A DNA stretch of 64,000 nt from Streptomyces sp. NBC_00370 (GCF_036084755.1 NZ_CP107968.1:2176501-2240500), one strand, 5' to 3'; positions 36,926 through 46,930 are shown, counted from the first letter of the stretch. Notes: generated by a model from the sequence alone, not told the origin. Numbers and translations: made by a program.

Positions 36926-36961
36926 ATTGGACTTTCCAAGCTCGCACTTGGTAAAACCAAG
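36926..36961. promoter_or_regulatory. Paired operator candidate between hxlR and the aminotransferase gene
   Basis: Two palindromes, ATTGG-ACTTT-CCAAG (36926-36940) and CTTGG-TAAAA-CCAAG (36947-36961), share the pattern TTGG-N5-CCAA and are centred 21 bp apart, two helical turns. The first covers the hxlR -35 region; the second is 30 bp before the aminotransferase ATG. HxlR proteins bind such dyads as dimers, so autoregulation and control of the divergent gene is the simplest reading. Confidence 0.65.
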
Positions 36962-36990
36962 TATCGCAATGAGGTCGGGGAGGCCACCGC

Positions 36991-38202
36991 ATGGAATTCC
37001 GGCAGTCGAGCAAGCTCAGTGAGGTCCTCTACGAGATCCGCGGCACGGTGATCGAGCACGCCGACGCGCTGGAGGAGGCGGGCCACACGGTCCTGCGCCT
37101 CAACACCGGCAACCCGGCCGCCTTCGGCTTCGAGGCGCCGGAGGAGATCGTCCAGGACATGATCCGGATGCTGCCGCAGGCGCACGGCTACACCGACTCC
37201 AAGGGCGTACTGTCGGCGCGCCGCGCGGTCGCGCAGCGCTACCAGAACATGGGGCTGCCCGATGTCACCGTCGACGACATCTTCCTCGGCAACGGCGTCT
37301 CCGAACTGGTCTCGATGGCGGTGCAGGCACTGCTGGAGGACGGCGACGAAGTCCTCATCCCGGCACCGGACTTCCCGCTGTGGACGGCTGTCACGACACT
37401 GGCCGGCGGCCGGCCGGTGCACTACATGTGCGACGAGTCCGCCGACTGGTACCCGGACCTCGACGACATGGCGTCGAAGATCACCGACCGGACGAAGGCG
37501 GTCGTGATCATCAACCCCAACAACCCGACAGGCGCGGTCTATCCGCGGGAGATCGTCGAGGGGATCCTCGACCTCGCCCGGCGCCATCAGCTGATGGTCT
37601 TCGCCGACGAGATCTACGACCGGATCCTCTACGACGACGCGGTGCACCACAGCGCCGCCGCCCTCGCGCCCGATCTCGTCGTCCTCACCTTCTGCGGTCT
37701 TTCGAAGACGTACCGGGTGGCGGGTTTCCGGTCCGGCTGGCTGGTCGTCACGGGACCCAAGCAGCACGCGCGCAGCTACCTGGAAGGCCTGTCGACGCTC
37801 GCCTCGATGCGGCTGTGCGCCAACGCGCCCGCCCAGTACGCCATTCAGGCAGCGCTCGGCGGCCGGCAGTCGATCCATGAACTCACTTCCCCCGGCGGCC
37901 GGTTGCGCGAACAGCGCGACCGCGCCTGGGAGAAGCTGAACGAGATCCCCGGGGTGTCCTGCGTCAAGCCGAAGGGCGCGCTGTACGCGTTCCCGAGGCT
38001 CGACCCGAAGGTGCACCGCATCCACGACGACGAGAAGTTCGTCCTCGACCTGCTGTTGCAGGAGAAGATCCAGGTCGTGCAGGGCACCGGCTTCAACTGG
38101 CCGCGCCCCGACCACTTCCGGATCCTGACCCTGCCGTACGCGGACGACCTGGACGCGGCGATCAGCCGCATCGGCCGCTTCCTGAGCGGCTACCGCCAGT
38201 GA
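36991..38202 (+). CDS. PLP-dependent aminotransferase (AlaA-like, alanine/glutamate-pyruvate)
   Basis: Class I/II fold-type I aminotransferase, 403 residues. The N-terminal EFRQSSKLSEVLYEIRG and LNTGNPAAFGF are typical of the AlaA group. Other marks are NPNNPTGAVY, FADEIYDRILYDD with the cofactor-pairing Asp, and the PLP lysine in GLSKTYRVAGFRSGW. The C-terminal FRILTLP contains the substrate-carboxylate Arg. Likely reaction: pyruvate plus glutamate to alanine plus 2-oxoglutarate. Possibly controlled by the divergent HxlR protein. Confidence 0.92.
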   Translation: MEFRQSSKLSEVLYEIRGTVIEHADALEEAGHTVLRLNTGNPAAFGFEAPEEIVQDMIRMLPQAHGYTDSKGVLSARRAVAQRYQNMGLPDVTVDDIFLGNGVSELVSMAVQALLEDGDEVLIPAPDFPLWTAVTTLAGGRPVHYMCDESADWYPDLDDMASKITDRTKAVVIINPNNPTGAVYPREIVEGILDLARRHQLMVFADEIYDRILYDDAVHHSAAALAPDLVVLTFCGLSKTYRVAGFRSGWLVVTGPKQHARSYLEGLSTLASMRLCANAPAQYAIQAALGGRQSIHELTSPGGRLREQRDRAWEKLNEIPGVSCVKPKGALYAFPRLDPKVHRIHDDEKFVLDLLLQEKIQVVQGTGFNWPRPDHFRILTLPYADDLDAAISRIGRFLSGYRQ

Positions 38203-38266
38203 ACCGGCGCCCCGGTCGGCCAGGGCTCACCGTGTGCGGGGCGCCCGCACCGGGCAGCACTTCCCC

Positions 38267-38800
38267 ATGACAGCCCGCCCGTTGCTCCTCCTCGATGTCG
38301 ACGGCCCCCTCAACCCGTACGCGGCTCGCCTCCCGCGACCGCGCGGCTACACGACCACCCGGCTGCACCCGGCCACCTGGCTGGCGCGCCAGACTCCCGG
38401 CTCCCGCAGCCACCGCCGTGGTCTGCGGGTACGGCTGAACCCCGCGCACGGCGCCCAGTTGACGGCGCTGCCGTACGAACTCGCCTGGGCCACCACCTGG
38501 ATGCACGAGGCCAACGAGATGATCGCGCCGGTGGTGGGGCTGCCGGCCGATCTGCCGGTGATCGAATGGCCGGAGCTGTTCGCCCGGGATCCCGACGGGC
38601 TGTACTGGAAGACGCGTCCGCTGCTGAAGTGGGCGGCGGGGCGGCCCTTCGCGTGGGTGGACGACATGATCACGGCCCGGGACACGGCATATGTGGCGGC
38701 CCATCACGACGCCCCGGCGCTGCTGTTGCGGATCCATCCGCGCCGGGGGCTGCGCGCCTCGGACTTCGCCACACTGACCCGGTGGGCGGCGAGCCACTAG
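38267..38800 (+). CDS. HAD-like hydrolase
   Basis: 177 residues beginning MTARPLLLLDVDGPLNPY, where DVDGPLN is HAD motif I (nucleophile Asp and acid/base Asp two residues later). The later WVDDMITARD fits the acidic motif IV, and WATTWMHEAN is a conserved part of this streptomycete family. Small or absent cap. No good ribosome site is visible for ATG 38267; a GTG at 38234 in frame is an alternative. The substrate is unknown. Confidence 0.8.
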   Translation: MTARPLLLLDVDGPLNPYAARLPRPRGYTTTRLHPATWLARQTPGSRSHRRGLRVRLNPAHGAQLTALPYELAWATTWMHEANEMIAPVVGLPADLPVIEWPELFARDPDGLYWKTRPLLKWAAGRPFAWVDDMITARDTAYVAAHHDAPALLLRIHPRRGLRASDFATLTRWAASH

Positions 38801-38855
38801 GCCGGACAGGGCCTGACCGGGCGCGGTAACCCCCCGGGCCGACCGCGTCAGCAGG

Positions 38856-39284
38856 TCAGCTCTCCCTGCCGAAATGCAGGCTGCCGATCGTCCCGGTCTG
38901 GACGACGGCGCCGTGCTGCGTACCGCCGCTGATGGTGTTGTGCACATCGGTCCTCCCACCGGTCGCGGATTCACCGGCCAACTCGTCCAGCAGCGATCGC
39001 AGTTCGGCTGCGGACTCCGGATCGGCGCGCAGCGTACGGCGCAGCCGGCCGCGCCAGTCGGCCAGTACGTCGGCGGCCGCCTCCGCGTCGTCCTCGCGCC
39101 GGGCCAGGGCCAGTTCGGCCTGGGACGTGTCCAGATCGGACTGGACGGAATCCAGGTCGGCGGAGCCGCGTCCGGCGAAGTAGCCGGCGATCCGCTCACG
39201 TACCCGGGTCCAGCCGTCCGTCGCCATCTGCTGGACGAGCGCCGTCGCGCCCGCTGTCGCCAACGCCATCAACTCGGCTTCCAC
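38856..39284 (-). CDS. Small helical protein with C-terminal RHIM-like amyloid signalling motif (candidate)
   Basis: 142 residues. An amphipathic to hydrophobic N-terminal segment (ELMALATAGATALVQQM) is followed by an Ala/Glu/Arg-rich helical region to about residue 108. The C-terminus reads HNTISGGTQHGAVVQTGTI and then GSLHF. The spaced N, G, G, Q-x-G and final aromatic residues resemble the RHIM/PP-like bacterial amyloid signalling motifs found at the ends of Streptomyces effector proteins (Bell-type helical domains) and their NLR receptors. No receptor gene is adjacent. GTG start with AAGGGGG at 5 nt. Function as a cell-death effector is inference. Confidence 0.7.
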   Translation of the reverse strand: MEAELMALATAGATALVQQMATDGWTRVRERIAGYFAGRGSADLDSVQSDLDTSQAELALARREDDAEAAADVLADWRGRLRRTLRADPESAAELRSLLDELAGESATGGRTDVHNTISGGTQHGAVVQTGTIGSLHFGRES

Positions 39285-39319
39285 CAGGCCCCCTTCGCAC
39301 GCCGACCGGCACGGAAAGT

Positions 39320-39325
39320 AGTCTA
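39320..39325 (-). promoter_or_regulatory. -10 box of the small helical protein gene
   Basis: TAGACT on the minus strand, 36 nt before the GTG at 39284; the transcript would include the AAGGGGG ribosome site. Confidence 0.5.
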
Positions 39326-39412
39326 CTCGTCACTCATGATCACCGGGATCGAGGTGATCGCGGAGCCGGAGCGGCTCGGTCGGCTCGACATGTCCGTACT
39401 CGACACCTGACG

Positions 39413-39436
39413 GTGTGAATGTGATGCAGGTCACAC
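39413..39436. promoter_or_regulatory. Crp-type binding site TGTGA-N6-TCACA
   Basis: A perfect TGTGA-TGCAGG-TCACA dyad at 39420-39435, flanked by an overlapping GTGTGA (39413-39418) and TCACAC. It also fits GTG-N6-GNCAC, the reported Streptomyces Crp consensus. It lies in the 337-bp gap between the divergent small helical gene (start 39284, about 135 bp away) and the SPW gene (start 39622, about 190 bp away). A CTCCGA/TCGGAG inverted repeat at 39494-39514 is the only other structure I see in the gap. Confidence 0.65.
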
Positions 39437-39621
39437 TAATTTTCGGGCAGAAACGGACATGGACCGAGCACTTCACGCGGTTACTACTTATGTCTCCGAA
39501 ACAATGAATCGGAGGCAAGCGAGCCAGCCCGGCGCATCAACTGCGCCCCGATCCGACTCACTTCCTGTTCTTCTATGGTCGGTTCGGCGTTCTTCGCCGA
39601 TACCGGGGAGGTGCTTCAACC

Positions 39622-40041
39622 ATGGCGCTCAGCTCTCGTTTCGCGCTTGACACCACAGCCGTCGTCGGCGGTGCGTTTCTGGTGGTCTCCGCGATGAGCT
39701 TCTCAGCGACACCCGCTCACTGGCTCGCGTTCGGTGTCTCCACCGCGTTCGCCGTCGCCGCTGCCGCCGGGGCCGCTGTGGCCAGGCGGACCCATCAGCA
39801 GCTCGCACACGGCGCGCTGGCGCTCGTCGCGCTGTGGTCGCTGATCACACCGCTGGTCTTCACCGGCACCGCTCAGCACTGGCTGATCTTCGCCAACGCC
39901 ATCGGTCTCGCCGTGGTCGCGCTCGGCGATCTGATCGCGCACGAGTCGACAACCGAGCGTGTGGTGCACGAACTGCACGTCCGCAATTCCGGGACGTCCA
40001 GGATCGAGTCGCCGGAGCGGTCGGACCAGCTCATCGGCTGA
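39622..40041 (+). CDS. SPW-repeat membrane protein
   Basis: 139 residues with four hydrophobic segments in two repeats: DTTAVVGGAFLVVSAMSF plus HWLAFGVSTAFAVAAAAGAA, and ALALVALWSLITPLVFTG plus HWLIFANAIGLAVVALGDL. The paired aromatic HW residues after each first helix are the SPW repeat. The last 30 residues are cytoplasmic and charged. GGGGAGG about 10 nt upstream supports the ATG at 39622. Function unknown; a Crp site lies upstream. Confidence 0.85.
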   Translation: MALSSRFALDTTAVVGGAFLVVSAMSFSATPAHWLAFGVSTAFAVAAAAGAAVARRTHQQLAHGALALVALWSLITPLVFTGTAQHWLIFANAIGLAVVALGDLIAHESTTERVVHELHVRNSGTSRIESPERSDQLIG

Positions 40042-40074
40042 CCCGCACCACGCGAACACACCACGCGGACATTC

Positions 40075-40134
40075 GGACAGCGGTAAGCCCCGGATCCGGT
40101 CGGCAGCGACCGGGTGCGGGGCTTACCGCTGTCC
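40075..40134. terminator. Bidirectional terminator with 18-bp perfect stem
   Basis: Arms 40075-40092 and 40117-40134 are exact complements (18 bp), and the enclosed 24 nt can form an inner CCGGTCG/CGACCGG hairpin. It fills the gap between the convergent SPW and SWIM genes, ending 1 bp before the SWIM stop codon. Confidence 0.85.
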
Positions 40135-40135
40135 G

Positions 40136-41383
40136 CTATCTGCCGAGCAGCGCGGTGAGCGCGCCCACCGGGTCGGTGTCCGGGGTGCCTCTGGGCCACC
40201 AGTCCTCCCGGCCGCGGTCCGACTCGTAGCCGTACCAGAGGCCGTCCTGACCGAAGCGGAGCTGGAGCGTGTCGGTGGAGAGGTGGTTGCGCCACGGACG
40301 GAAGTGCGGGAAGTCGGCGGCTATGAGGGCCGGTCGGGCGCGGTCGAAGGGGCCGGCCGGCGGGTCCCACGGCGTCTCCAGGACGGCCAGTCCGGCGAAG
40401 CCGCCCTGCCGCCAGGCCGCCACGGCGCGCGCCAGGTCCATGGGGGTGCGATCGGTCGCTGCTGCCAGATCGCGGTAGAGGGCGCGGGTCGAGGCGGTGA
40501 GCCCCGAACCGGGGTGGGCGGCCGCCAGCCGCACCGCGTCCTGCCAGGGGGTCAGGGCCGCCACCGGATCGATGCCCGTGCTGAGGAACGCGTGCGCGCG
40601 GGCCGCCGCTTCGGTGGCGAGCAGATCCAGCGCCAGCGGGTCGGGGGCGCCGGGCGCCTGCGGGAAGTCGGGCGGCTGCCCCGGCCCCGCGGGCACCGGG
40701 AACGGCGGCGGCAGCGCCGGAAGACCGCGCGCGGCGAGGGCGGCGCCCGCGGCGACCGTGGGCATGGCGGGCGCCGCAGCCGTGCGTTCCACGGCGGACC
40801 TCGCCGCGTTGCGCCGGGTCAGATCGGCGAGCACTTCCTGCTCCCCGCGCCCGCGCATCAGGAACAGGACGAACGGATCCTCGTCGAGGAGACGCGCCGT
40901 CTGGTAGCAGAGGGCGGCGGCGTGTTTACAGGGATAGCCGTCGTCCGGGCAGGAACAGTCGGGGGTCAGATCGCCGGGCCCCGGGAGCAGCCCCGCCACC
41001 TCGGCGAGGGAGTGCGGCATGTCCTTGTCGAGGAGCGCCGCGATGTGGTCGGGGCGGGCCGCCGCGCTGTCGAGGAGATCTTCCCAGCCCGCCTCGTCCA
41101 GGGTGCGCAGCCGGATTTCCGTACGGTACGGGCGCGGCCTGCTGCCGTGGACGTACGCCGTGACCTTGCCGGGGGTGACCGTGATCGCGTCGACATGGCC
41201 GCCGCCCGCGTACGCCCGGCCGCGCCGCAGCCGGGCGGTGTCGAGGGCCGTGTCCTCCATGGACTCCACCCAGGCGTTGCCCCACCAGCTCGCAGCGAAG
41301 TCCCCTTCGGCGCCCGGGCGCGGCGGCAGGGCGGGGAAGGTACGGCGGCGGTCGTCGTGCCGCGGGGCGCGGGCGGCCGTCAT
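40136..41383 (-). CDS. SWIM zinc-finger protein
   Basis: 415 residues. The SWIM zinc finger is CSCPDDGYPCKHAAAL (C-x-C ... C-x-H, about residues 143-158). N-terminal residues FAASWWGNAWVESME and GRAYAGGGHVDAI mark the family found next to SNF2 helicases. A Pro/Ala-rich linker occupies about 205-245, and a C-terminal domain contains RPALIAADFPHFRPW. The ATG overlaps the stop of the SNF2 helicase gene (ATGA). SWIM domains bind DNA or protein, so it is probably an accessory subunit of that remodeller; the exact role is unknown. Confidence 0.88.
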   Translation of the reverse strand: MTAARAPRHDDRRRTFPALPPRPGAEGDFAASWWGNAWVESMEDTALDTARLRRGRAYAGGGHVDAITVTPGKVTAYVHGSRPRPYRTEIRLRTLDEAGWEDLLDSAAARPDHIAALLDKDMPHSLAEVAGLLPGPGDLTPDCSCPDDGYPCKHAAALCYQTARLLDEDPFVLFLMRGRGEQEVLADLTRRNAARSAVERTAAAPAMPTVAAGAALAARGLPALPPPFPVPAGPGQPPDFPQAPGAPDPLALDLLATEAAARAHAFLSTGIDPVAALTPWQDAVRLAAAHPGSGLTASTRALYRDLAAATDRTPMDLARAVAAWRQGGFAGLAVLETPWDPPAGPFDRARPALIAADFPHFRPWRNHLSTDTLQLRFGQDGLWYGYESDRGREDWWPRGTPDTDPVGALTALLGR

Positions 41384-44307
41384 GACGGCCTGCGCAGCGA
41401 GACGAGATCGGCCAGCTCACGGTCGGTCAGCTCGGTCAGGGCCGCCTCGCCGGAACCGAGCACCGCGTCGGCCAGGGCCCGCTTGGAGACCAGCATCTCG
41501 GCGATCCTGTCCTCGACCGTGCCCTCGGCGATCAGCCGGTGGACCTGGACGGGCTGGGTCTGGCCGATCCGGTAGGCGCGGTCGGTGGCCTGCTCCTCGA
41601 CCGCCGGATTCCACCAGCGGTCGAAGTGGACGACATGGCCGGCCCGGGTGAGGTTCAGACCCGTGCCCGCCGCCTTCAGCGACAGGACGAAGACGGGCAC
41701 CTCGCCGGACTGGAACCGGTCGACCATCCGCTCCCGCTCGGCGATGGGCGTGCCGCCGTGCAGCAGCTGGGAGGGGATGGCACGGGCGGTGAGATGCGCG
41801 GAGAGCAGCCGCGCCATCGACACGTACTGGGTGAAGATCAGCACGGAGCCGTCCTCGGTGAGGATCGTGTCCAGCAGCTCGTCGAGCAGGGCGAGCTTGC
41901 CGGAACGGCCCGTCAGCCGGGCGGTGTCCTCCTTCAGGAACTGCGCGGGGTGGTTGCAGATCTGCTTGAGGGCGGTGAGCAGCTTCATGACGAGACCCCG
42001 GCGGGCGATGCCCTGCGCCGCCTCGATGGCGGCCATCGTCTCGCGCACCACCGCCTCGTACAGCGACGCCTGCTCCCGGGTGAGCGCGACCGGGTGGTCG
42101 CTCTCCGTCTTCGGCGGCAGCTCGGGCACGATGCCGGGGTCGGACTTCTTCCTGCGCAGCAGGAACGGGCGGACCAGCCGGGCGAGCCGCTCCACCGCTT
42201 CCTCGTTGTCGGCGTCCTTCACGTCGGCCGCTTTCGCGTTCTCCACGTTCTCCACGATGCGGGCGTGCCGGGCGCGGAACGTCTTGAGCGGTCCGAGCAG
42301 CCCCGGCGTCGTCCAGTCGAGCAGGGCCCACAGCTCGGAGAGGTTGTTCTCCACGGGCGTGCCGGTCAGGGCGATCCTGGCCGGCGCGGGGATCGTGCGC
42401 AGCGCCTTGGCCGTGGACGAGAAGGGGTTCTTCACGTGCTGCGCCTCGTCGGCGACGACCATGCCCCAGCTGTGCGCGGCCAGTTCGGGGGCGCTGCCGC
42501 GCATCGTGCCGTACGTGGTCAGCACGAAGCCGTCGGTCACACCCTCCAGGCTCCGGCCGCTGCCGTGGAAGCGGTGCACGGGCACACCGGGGGCGAACCG
42601 GGTGATCTCGCGCTGCCAGTTGCCGAGGAGCGAAGCGGGGCAGATCACCAGGGTCGGGGTGGGCCTGGCGCGGTGCAGGTGCAGGGCGATGAGGGTGATG
42701 GTCTTGCCGAGCCCCATGTCGTCGGCGAGGCAGCCGCCGAGGCCGAGCGAGGTCATCAGATCGAGCCAGGCGAGACCGCGCAGCTGGTAGTCGCGGAGCG
42801 TGGCGGCGAGCGCCGGCGGCTGCGGGAGCGTGGCCGTGCCGGACGTGAGCCGGTCGCGCAGGACGGCCAGGGCGCCGGTCGGCACCGCCTGTACGGTCTC
42901 GCCGTCCACCTCGGCGGTGCCGGTGAGCGCCACGGCCAGGGCGTCGACCGGCGCCAGCAGCCCCAGCTCCCGCTTGCGCGCCTTGCGGACGAGCGCGGGG
43001 TCGACGACGACCCACTGGTCCCGCAGCCGCACGATCGGCCGGTGCGACTCGGCGAGCGCGTCCATCTCCGCGTCGCTGAGCGGATCGCCGTTCAGCGCCA
43101 ACTGCCAGTTGAACTTGAGCAGTTCCGTACTGTCGAAGAACGGCGTGCCGTCCGTGGCCGAGCCGGGCGCCGGCTGTACGACGGCGGCGGCGCTGAGCGT
43201 ACGGGCCAGCTCACGCGGCCAGTGCACGGCGACACCCGCGGCGGCGAGCCGGGCGGCTCCCGGGCCGAGCAGTTCGTACAGCTCGTCCTCGGACAGCGGC
43301 AGCGCGTCGGGCACGTCGCGCTCCAGCAGTCGGGCGAGCGGATTCCAGACGCGCGCCGCGCGGCGCAGCGCGAGCATCGCGTCGATCCTGGCGCGCGGCC
43401 CGAAGCTCTCGTCCCCCTCGCCCGCCCAGAGCCGGGCGGCGTCCATCACGAGCGTCGGATCGGCGAGGCTGTGGATCTGGACGAGCGCGGCGCCCGCCCG
43501 CCGCTCGACCTCGGCCCCCGCCGCATCGGGCCGGGGAGAACCAGCCTCCGCCGAGAGGGGTTCGGGCTCCGTATGGTCGAACAGCTCGAAGGCCGAGAGG
43601 TCCAGGCGCAGCGACACCCGCACCCCGGCGTCCATACCGACCGCCGCCTCGGCCGCCCACGCCCGCGCGCGCGGCAGATGCTGCGGGGCCTTCGCCGCGA
43701 ACGGCGCCCCCGCCGCGAACGCGGCGGCGGGCGTACGCGGCAGGCTGTCCGCCACCGCGTCGAGGAACGCCCGCACCAGCGCCTCCGGGTCGGGGAGCCG
43801 GAGCGGCAGCTCGTCGGACACCGGCACGGCATACGCCTCGTACGGCATGGCGGCGGCGATGGCCCGCAGCTGCGCGATGTCCCCCGCGTCGAGCGGTCCG
43901 GCCCGCCAGGCGTCGTGGTCGGATGCGGTCAGTCCCGGCAGGAGCCTGCCGCGCGCGGCCAGTTGCAGGGCGTGCAGCGCAGCGGCGCCCCAGCAGGCGG
44001 AGGCCGGATGCGCGGTCCTGTCCGGCCGGGCGCGCACCAGCAGCGGCACCGCGTCGGCCACCGGCAGCAGCACGGCGGGCACCTTGCTCGTACCGACAGC
44101 GCCCTCGCCGCTCGCGCCGGCCTCTCCGCTCCCGCCAACCTCGGTCCGGCCCACCACCGAGATGACGCTCCGGGTGCCCGCCTCGGCCGCCTCGGCCGGC
44201 AGCTCGCCGCCTCCCGGAGCCCAGAAGGCGACCTGGCCCTCGCGCGGCAGCCCGGCAGGCAGGAAGACCGCGGCGCAGCGCGTCAGGCTCTGTCCGTACC
44301 GCTCCAC
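41380..44307 (-). CDS. SNF2/RapA-type DEAD-like helicase
   Basis: A 975-residue Swi2/Snf2 ATPase. The C-terminal motor has GLGGCLADDMGLGKTITLI (motif I), LVICPASLLGNWQRE (Ia), VVADEAQHVKNP (II), ALTGTPVENNLSELW (III), IFTQYVSMA (IV), LSLKAAGTGLNL (V) and ATDRAYRIGQTQPV (VI). The N-terminal half is the SNF2-associated region. The GTG at 44307 (VERYGQSLTRCAAVF) is chosen because GGAGGTG is ideally placed 8 nt upstream. Earlier starts (ATG 44391, GTG 44415) lie over or ahead of a -10 box, TAGACT, at 44369-44374. Operon with the SWIM gene. Confidence 0.9.
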   Translation of the reverse strand: MERYGQSLTRCAAVFLPAGLPREGQVAFWAPGGGELPAEAAEAGTRSVISVVGRTEVGGSGEAGASGEGAVGTSKVPAVLLPVADAVPLLVRARPDRTAHPASACWGAAALHALQLAARGRLLPGLTASDHDAWRAGPLDAGDIAQLRAIAAAMPYEAYAVPVSDELPLRLPDPEALVRAFLDAVADSLPRTPAAAFAAGAPFAAKAPQHLPRARAWAAEAAVGMDAGVRVSLRLDLSAFELFDHTEPEPLSAEAGSPRPDAAGAEVERRAGAALVQIHSLADPTLVMDAARLWAGEGDESFGPRARIDAMLALRRAARVWNPLARLLERDVPDALPLSEDELYELLGPGAARLAAAGVAVHWPRELARTLSAAAVVQPAPGSATDGTPFFDSTELLKFNWQLALNGDPLSDAEMDALAESHRPIVRLRDQWVVVDPALVRKARKRELGLLAPVDALAVALTGTAEVDGETVQAVPTGALAVLRDRLTSGTATLPQPPALAATLRDYQLRGLAWLDLMTSLGLGGCLADDMGLGKTITLIALHLHRARPTPTLVICPASLLGNWQREITRFAPGVPVHRFHGSGRSLEGVTDGFVLTTYGTMRGSAPELAAHSWGMVVADEAQHVKNPFSSTAKALRTIPAPARIALTGTPVENNLSELWALLDWTTPGLLGPLKTFRARHARIVENVENAKAADVKDADNEEAVERLARLVRPFLLRRKKSDPGIVPELPPKTESDHPVALTREQASLYEAVVRETMAAIEAAQGIARRGLVMKLLTALKQICNHPAQFLKEDTARLTGRSGKLALLDELLDTILTEDGSVLIFTQYVSMARLLSAHLTARAIPSQLLHGGTPIAERERMVDRFQSGEVPVFVLSLKAAGTGLNLTRAGHVVHFDRWWNPAVEEQATDRAYRIGQTQPVQVHRLIAEGTVEDRIAEMLVSKRALADAVLGSGEAALTELTDRELADLVSLRRPS

Positions 44308-44368
44308 CGCCCCCACCTCCCGCTCCACGCGCTCCGAGACCGCCGTCCAAGATCCGACTGTCTCCGCG

Positions 44369-44391
44369 AGTCTAGGCGGGGGGTCTGACAT
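44369..44391 (-). promoter_or_regulatory. SNF2 helicase promoter with damage-type element
   Basis: ATGTCAGAC (44383-44391), 8 nt, TAGACT (44369-44374). Spacing is the same as in the uvrB, ogt and polA promoters; 6 of 9 bases match TTGTCRGTG. It lies inside the longest open frame, which supports the shorter start at 44307. Confidence 0.5.
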
Positions 44392-44458
44392 TCCCTCCAA
44401 AAGCGTTGTCGGCACAGGTCAGAACGGGTGAGAACAGGTCATCCCCGGTCGGGGCAGG

Positions 44459-45913
<1,455 letters not shown>

Positions 45914-45991
45914 ACGTTCCGGGCTCCTTCAGCCGACCGCCGCTTCCTCCGACATACCCAAAGGTAGGCAGCGGGTCACCCGAGCGCGTGT

Positions 45992-46930
45992 TCAGGCGTG
46001 CGACGGGGGCGGGGCGGGCGCCGGCACCGGCTCCACCGCCGGCACCGGCTCGGCGGCCGGCACCGACTCCGGCACCGACTCCCGCGGCGGCACCGACTCC
46101 TGCGGCGGGACCGCCGGGACCGCGGCCGTGGCCGCCTGCGACACCGTCTGCACCGCCCGCGCCGCCTCCGCCGGTGTCGCCCGCTCCAGGAAGCGCAGCA
46201 GTTCGACGGGGAAGGGCAGCACCAGCGTGGAGTTCTTCTCGGCCGCGACCGCCACCACCGTCTGCAGCAACCTCAGTTGCAGGGCGGCCGGCTGCTCCGA
46301 CATCTCCTTGGCCGCCTCGGCGAGCTTCTTCGACGCCTGCAGTTCCGCGTCCGCGTTGATGATCCGGGCCCGCCGCTCCCGGTCCGCCTCCGCCTGCCGC
46401 GCCATGGAGCGCTTCATCGTCTCCGGGAGCGAGACGTCCTTGATCTCCACCCGGTCGATCTGCACGCCCCAGCCGATCGCCGGGCTGTCGATCATCAGCT
46501 CCAGGCCCTGGTTCAGCTTCTCCCTGTTCGACAGGAGATCGTCGAGATCGCTCTTGCCGATGATCGAACGGAGCGAGGTCTGCGCCATCTGGGAGACCGC
46601 GAACCGGTAGTCCTCCACCTGCACCAGCGCGTCCGGCGCGTCGACCACCTTGAAGTAGATGACCGCGTCGACCCGGACCGTCACGTTGTCCCGGGTGATC
46701 CCGTCCTGTGCGGGGACCGGCATCGTCACGATCTGCAGATTGACCTTGCGGAGCTTGTCCACGAACGGCACGACGAGGGTGAGTCCGGGTCCTCTGACCC
46801 CCTCGCGCAGCCGGCCGAAGCGGAACACCACGCCTCGTTCGTACTGTTTGACGACCCGGGCCGCGGCCGCCGCGTACACCCCGCCCGCGCAGACCACCGC
46901 GATGCCCGCTGTCACCAGTTCCTCGACCAT
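45992..46930 (-). CDS. SPFH/band-7 membrane protein (slipin/stomatin-like)
   Basis: 312 residues. One N-terminal membrane segment (VTAGIAVVCAGGVYAAAAA, about 6-24) is followed by the SPFH domain: QYERGVVFRFGRLRE, GLTLVVPFVDKL, ITRDNVTVRVDAVIYFKV, then an Ala/Glu-rich coiled coil (ARQAEADRERRARI onward, about 180-225). The tail from about 265 consists of repeated Pro/Val/Glu units (ESVPPRESVPESVP, EPVPAVEPVPAPAP). AGGGGG lies upstream of the ATG. Slipins scaffold membrane microdomains; no NfeD protease partner is adjacent. Confidence 0.9.
   Translation of the reverse strand: MVEELVTAGIAVVCAGGVYAAAAARVVKQYERGVVFRFGRLREGVRGPGLTLVVPFVDKLRKVNLQIVTMPVPAQDGITRDNVTVRVDAVIYFKVVDAPDALVQVEDYRFAVSQMAQTSLRSIIGKSDLDDLLSNREKLNQGLELMIDSPAIGWGVQIDRVEIKDVSLPETMKRSMARQAEADRERRARIINADAELQASKKLAEAAKEMSEQPAALQLRLLQTVVAVAAEKNSTLVLPFPVELLRFLERATPAEAARAVQTVSQAATAAVPAVPPQESVPPRESVPESVPAAEPVPAVEPVPAPAPPPSHA

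Noticed and set aside
39494..39514. CTCCGA/TCGGAG inverted repeat as an SPW operator or terminator
   Set aside because: A 6-bp arm with a 9-nt loop is expected by chance at this GC content, and no regulator is implicated.
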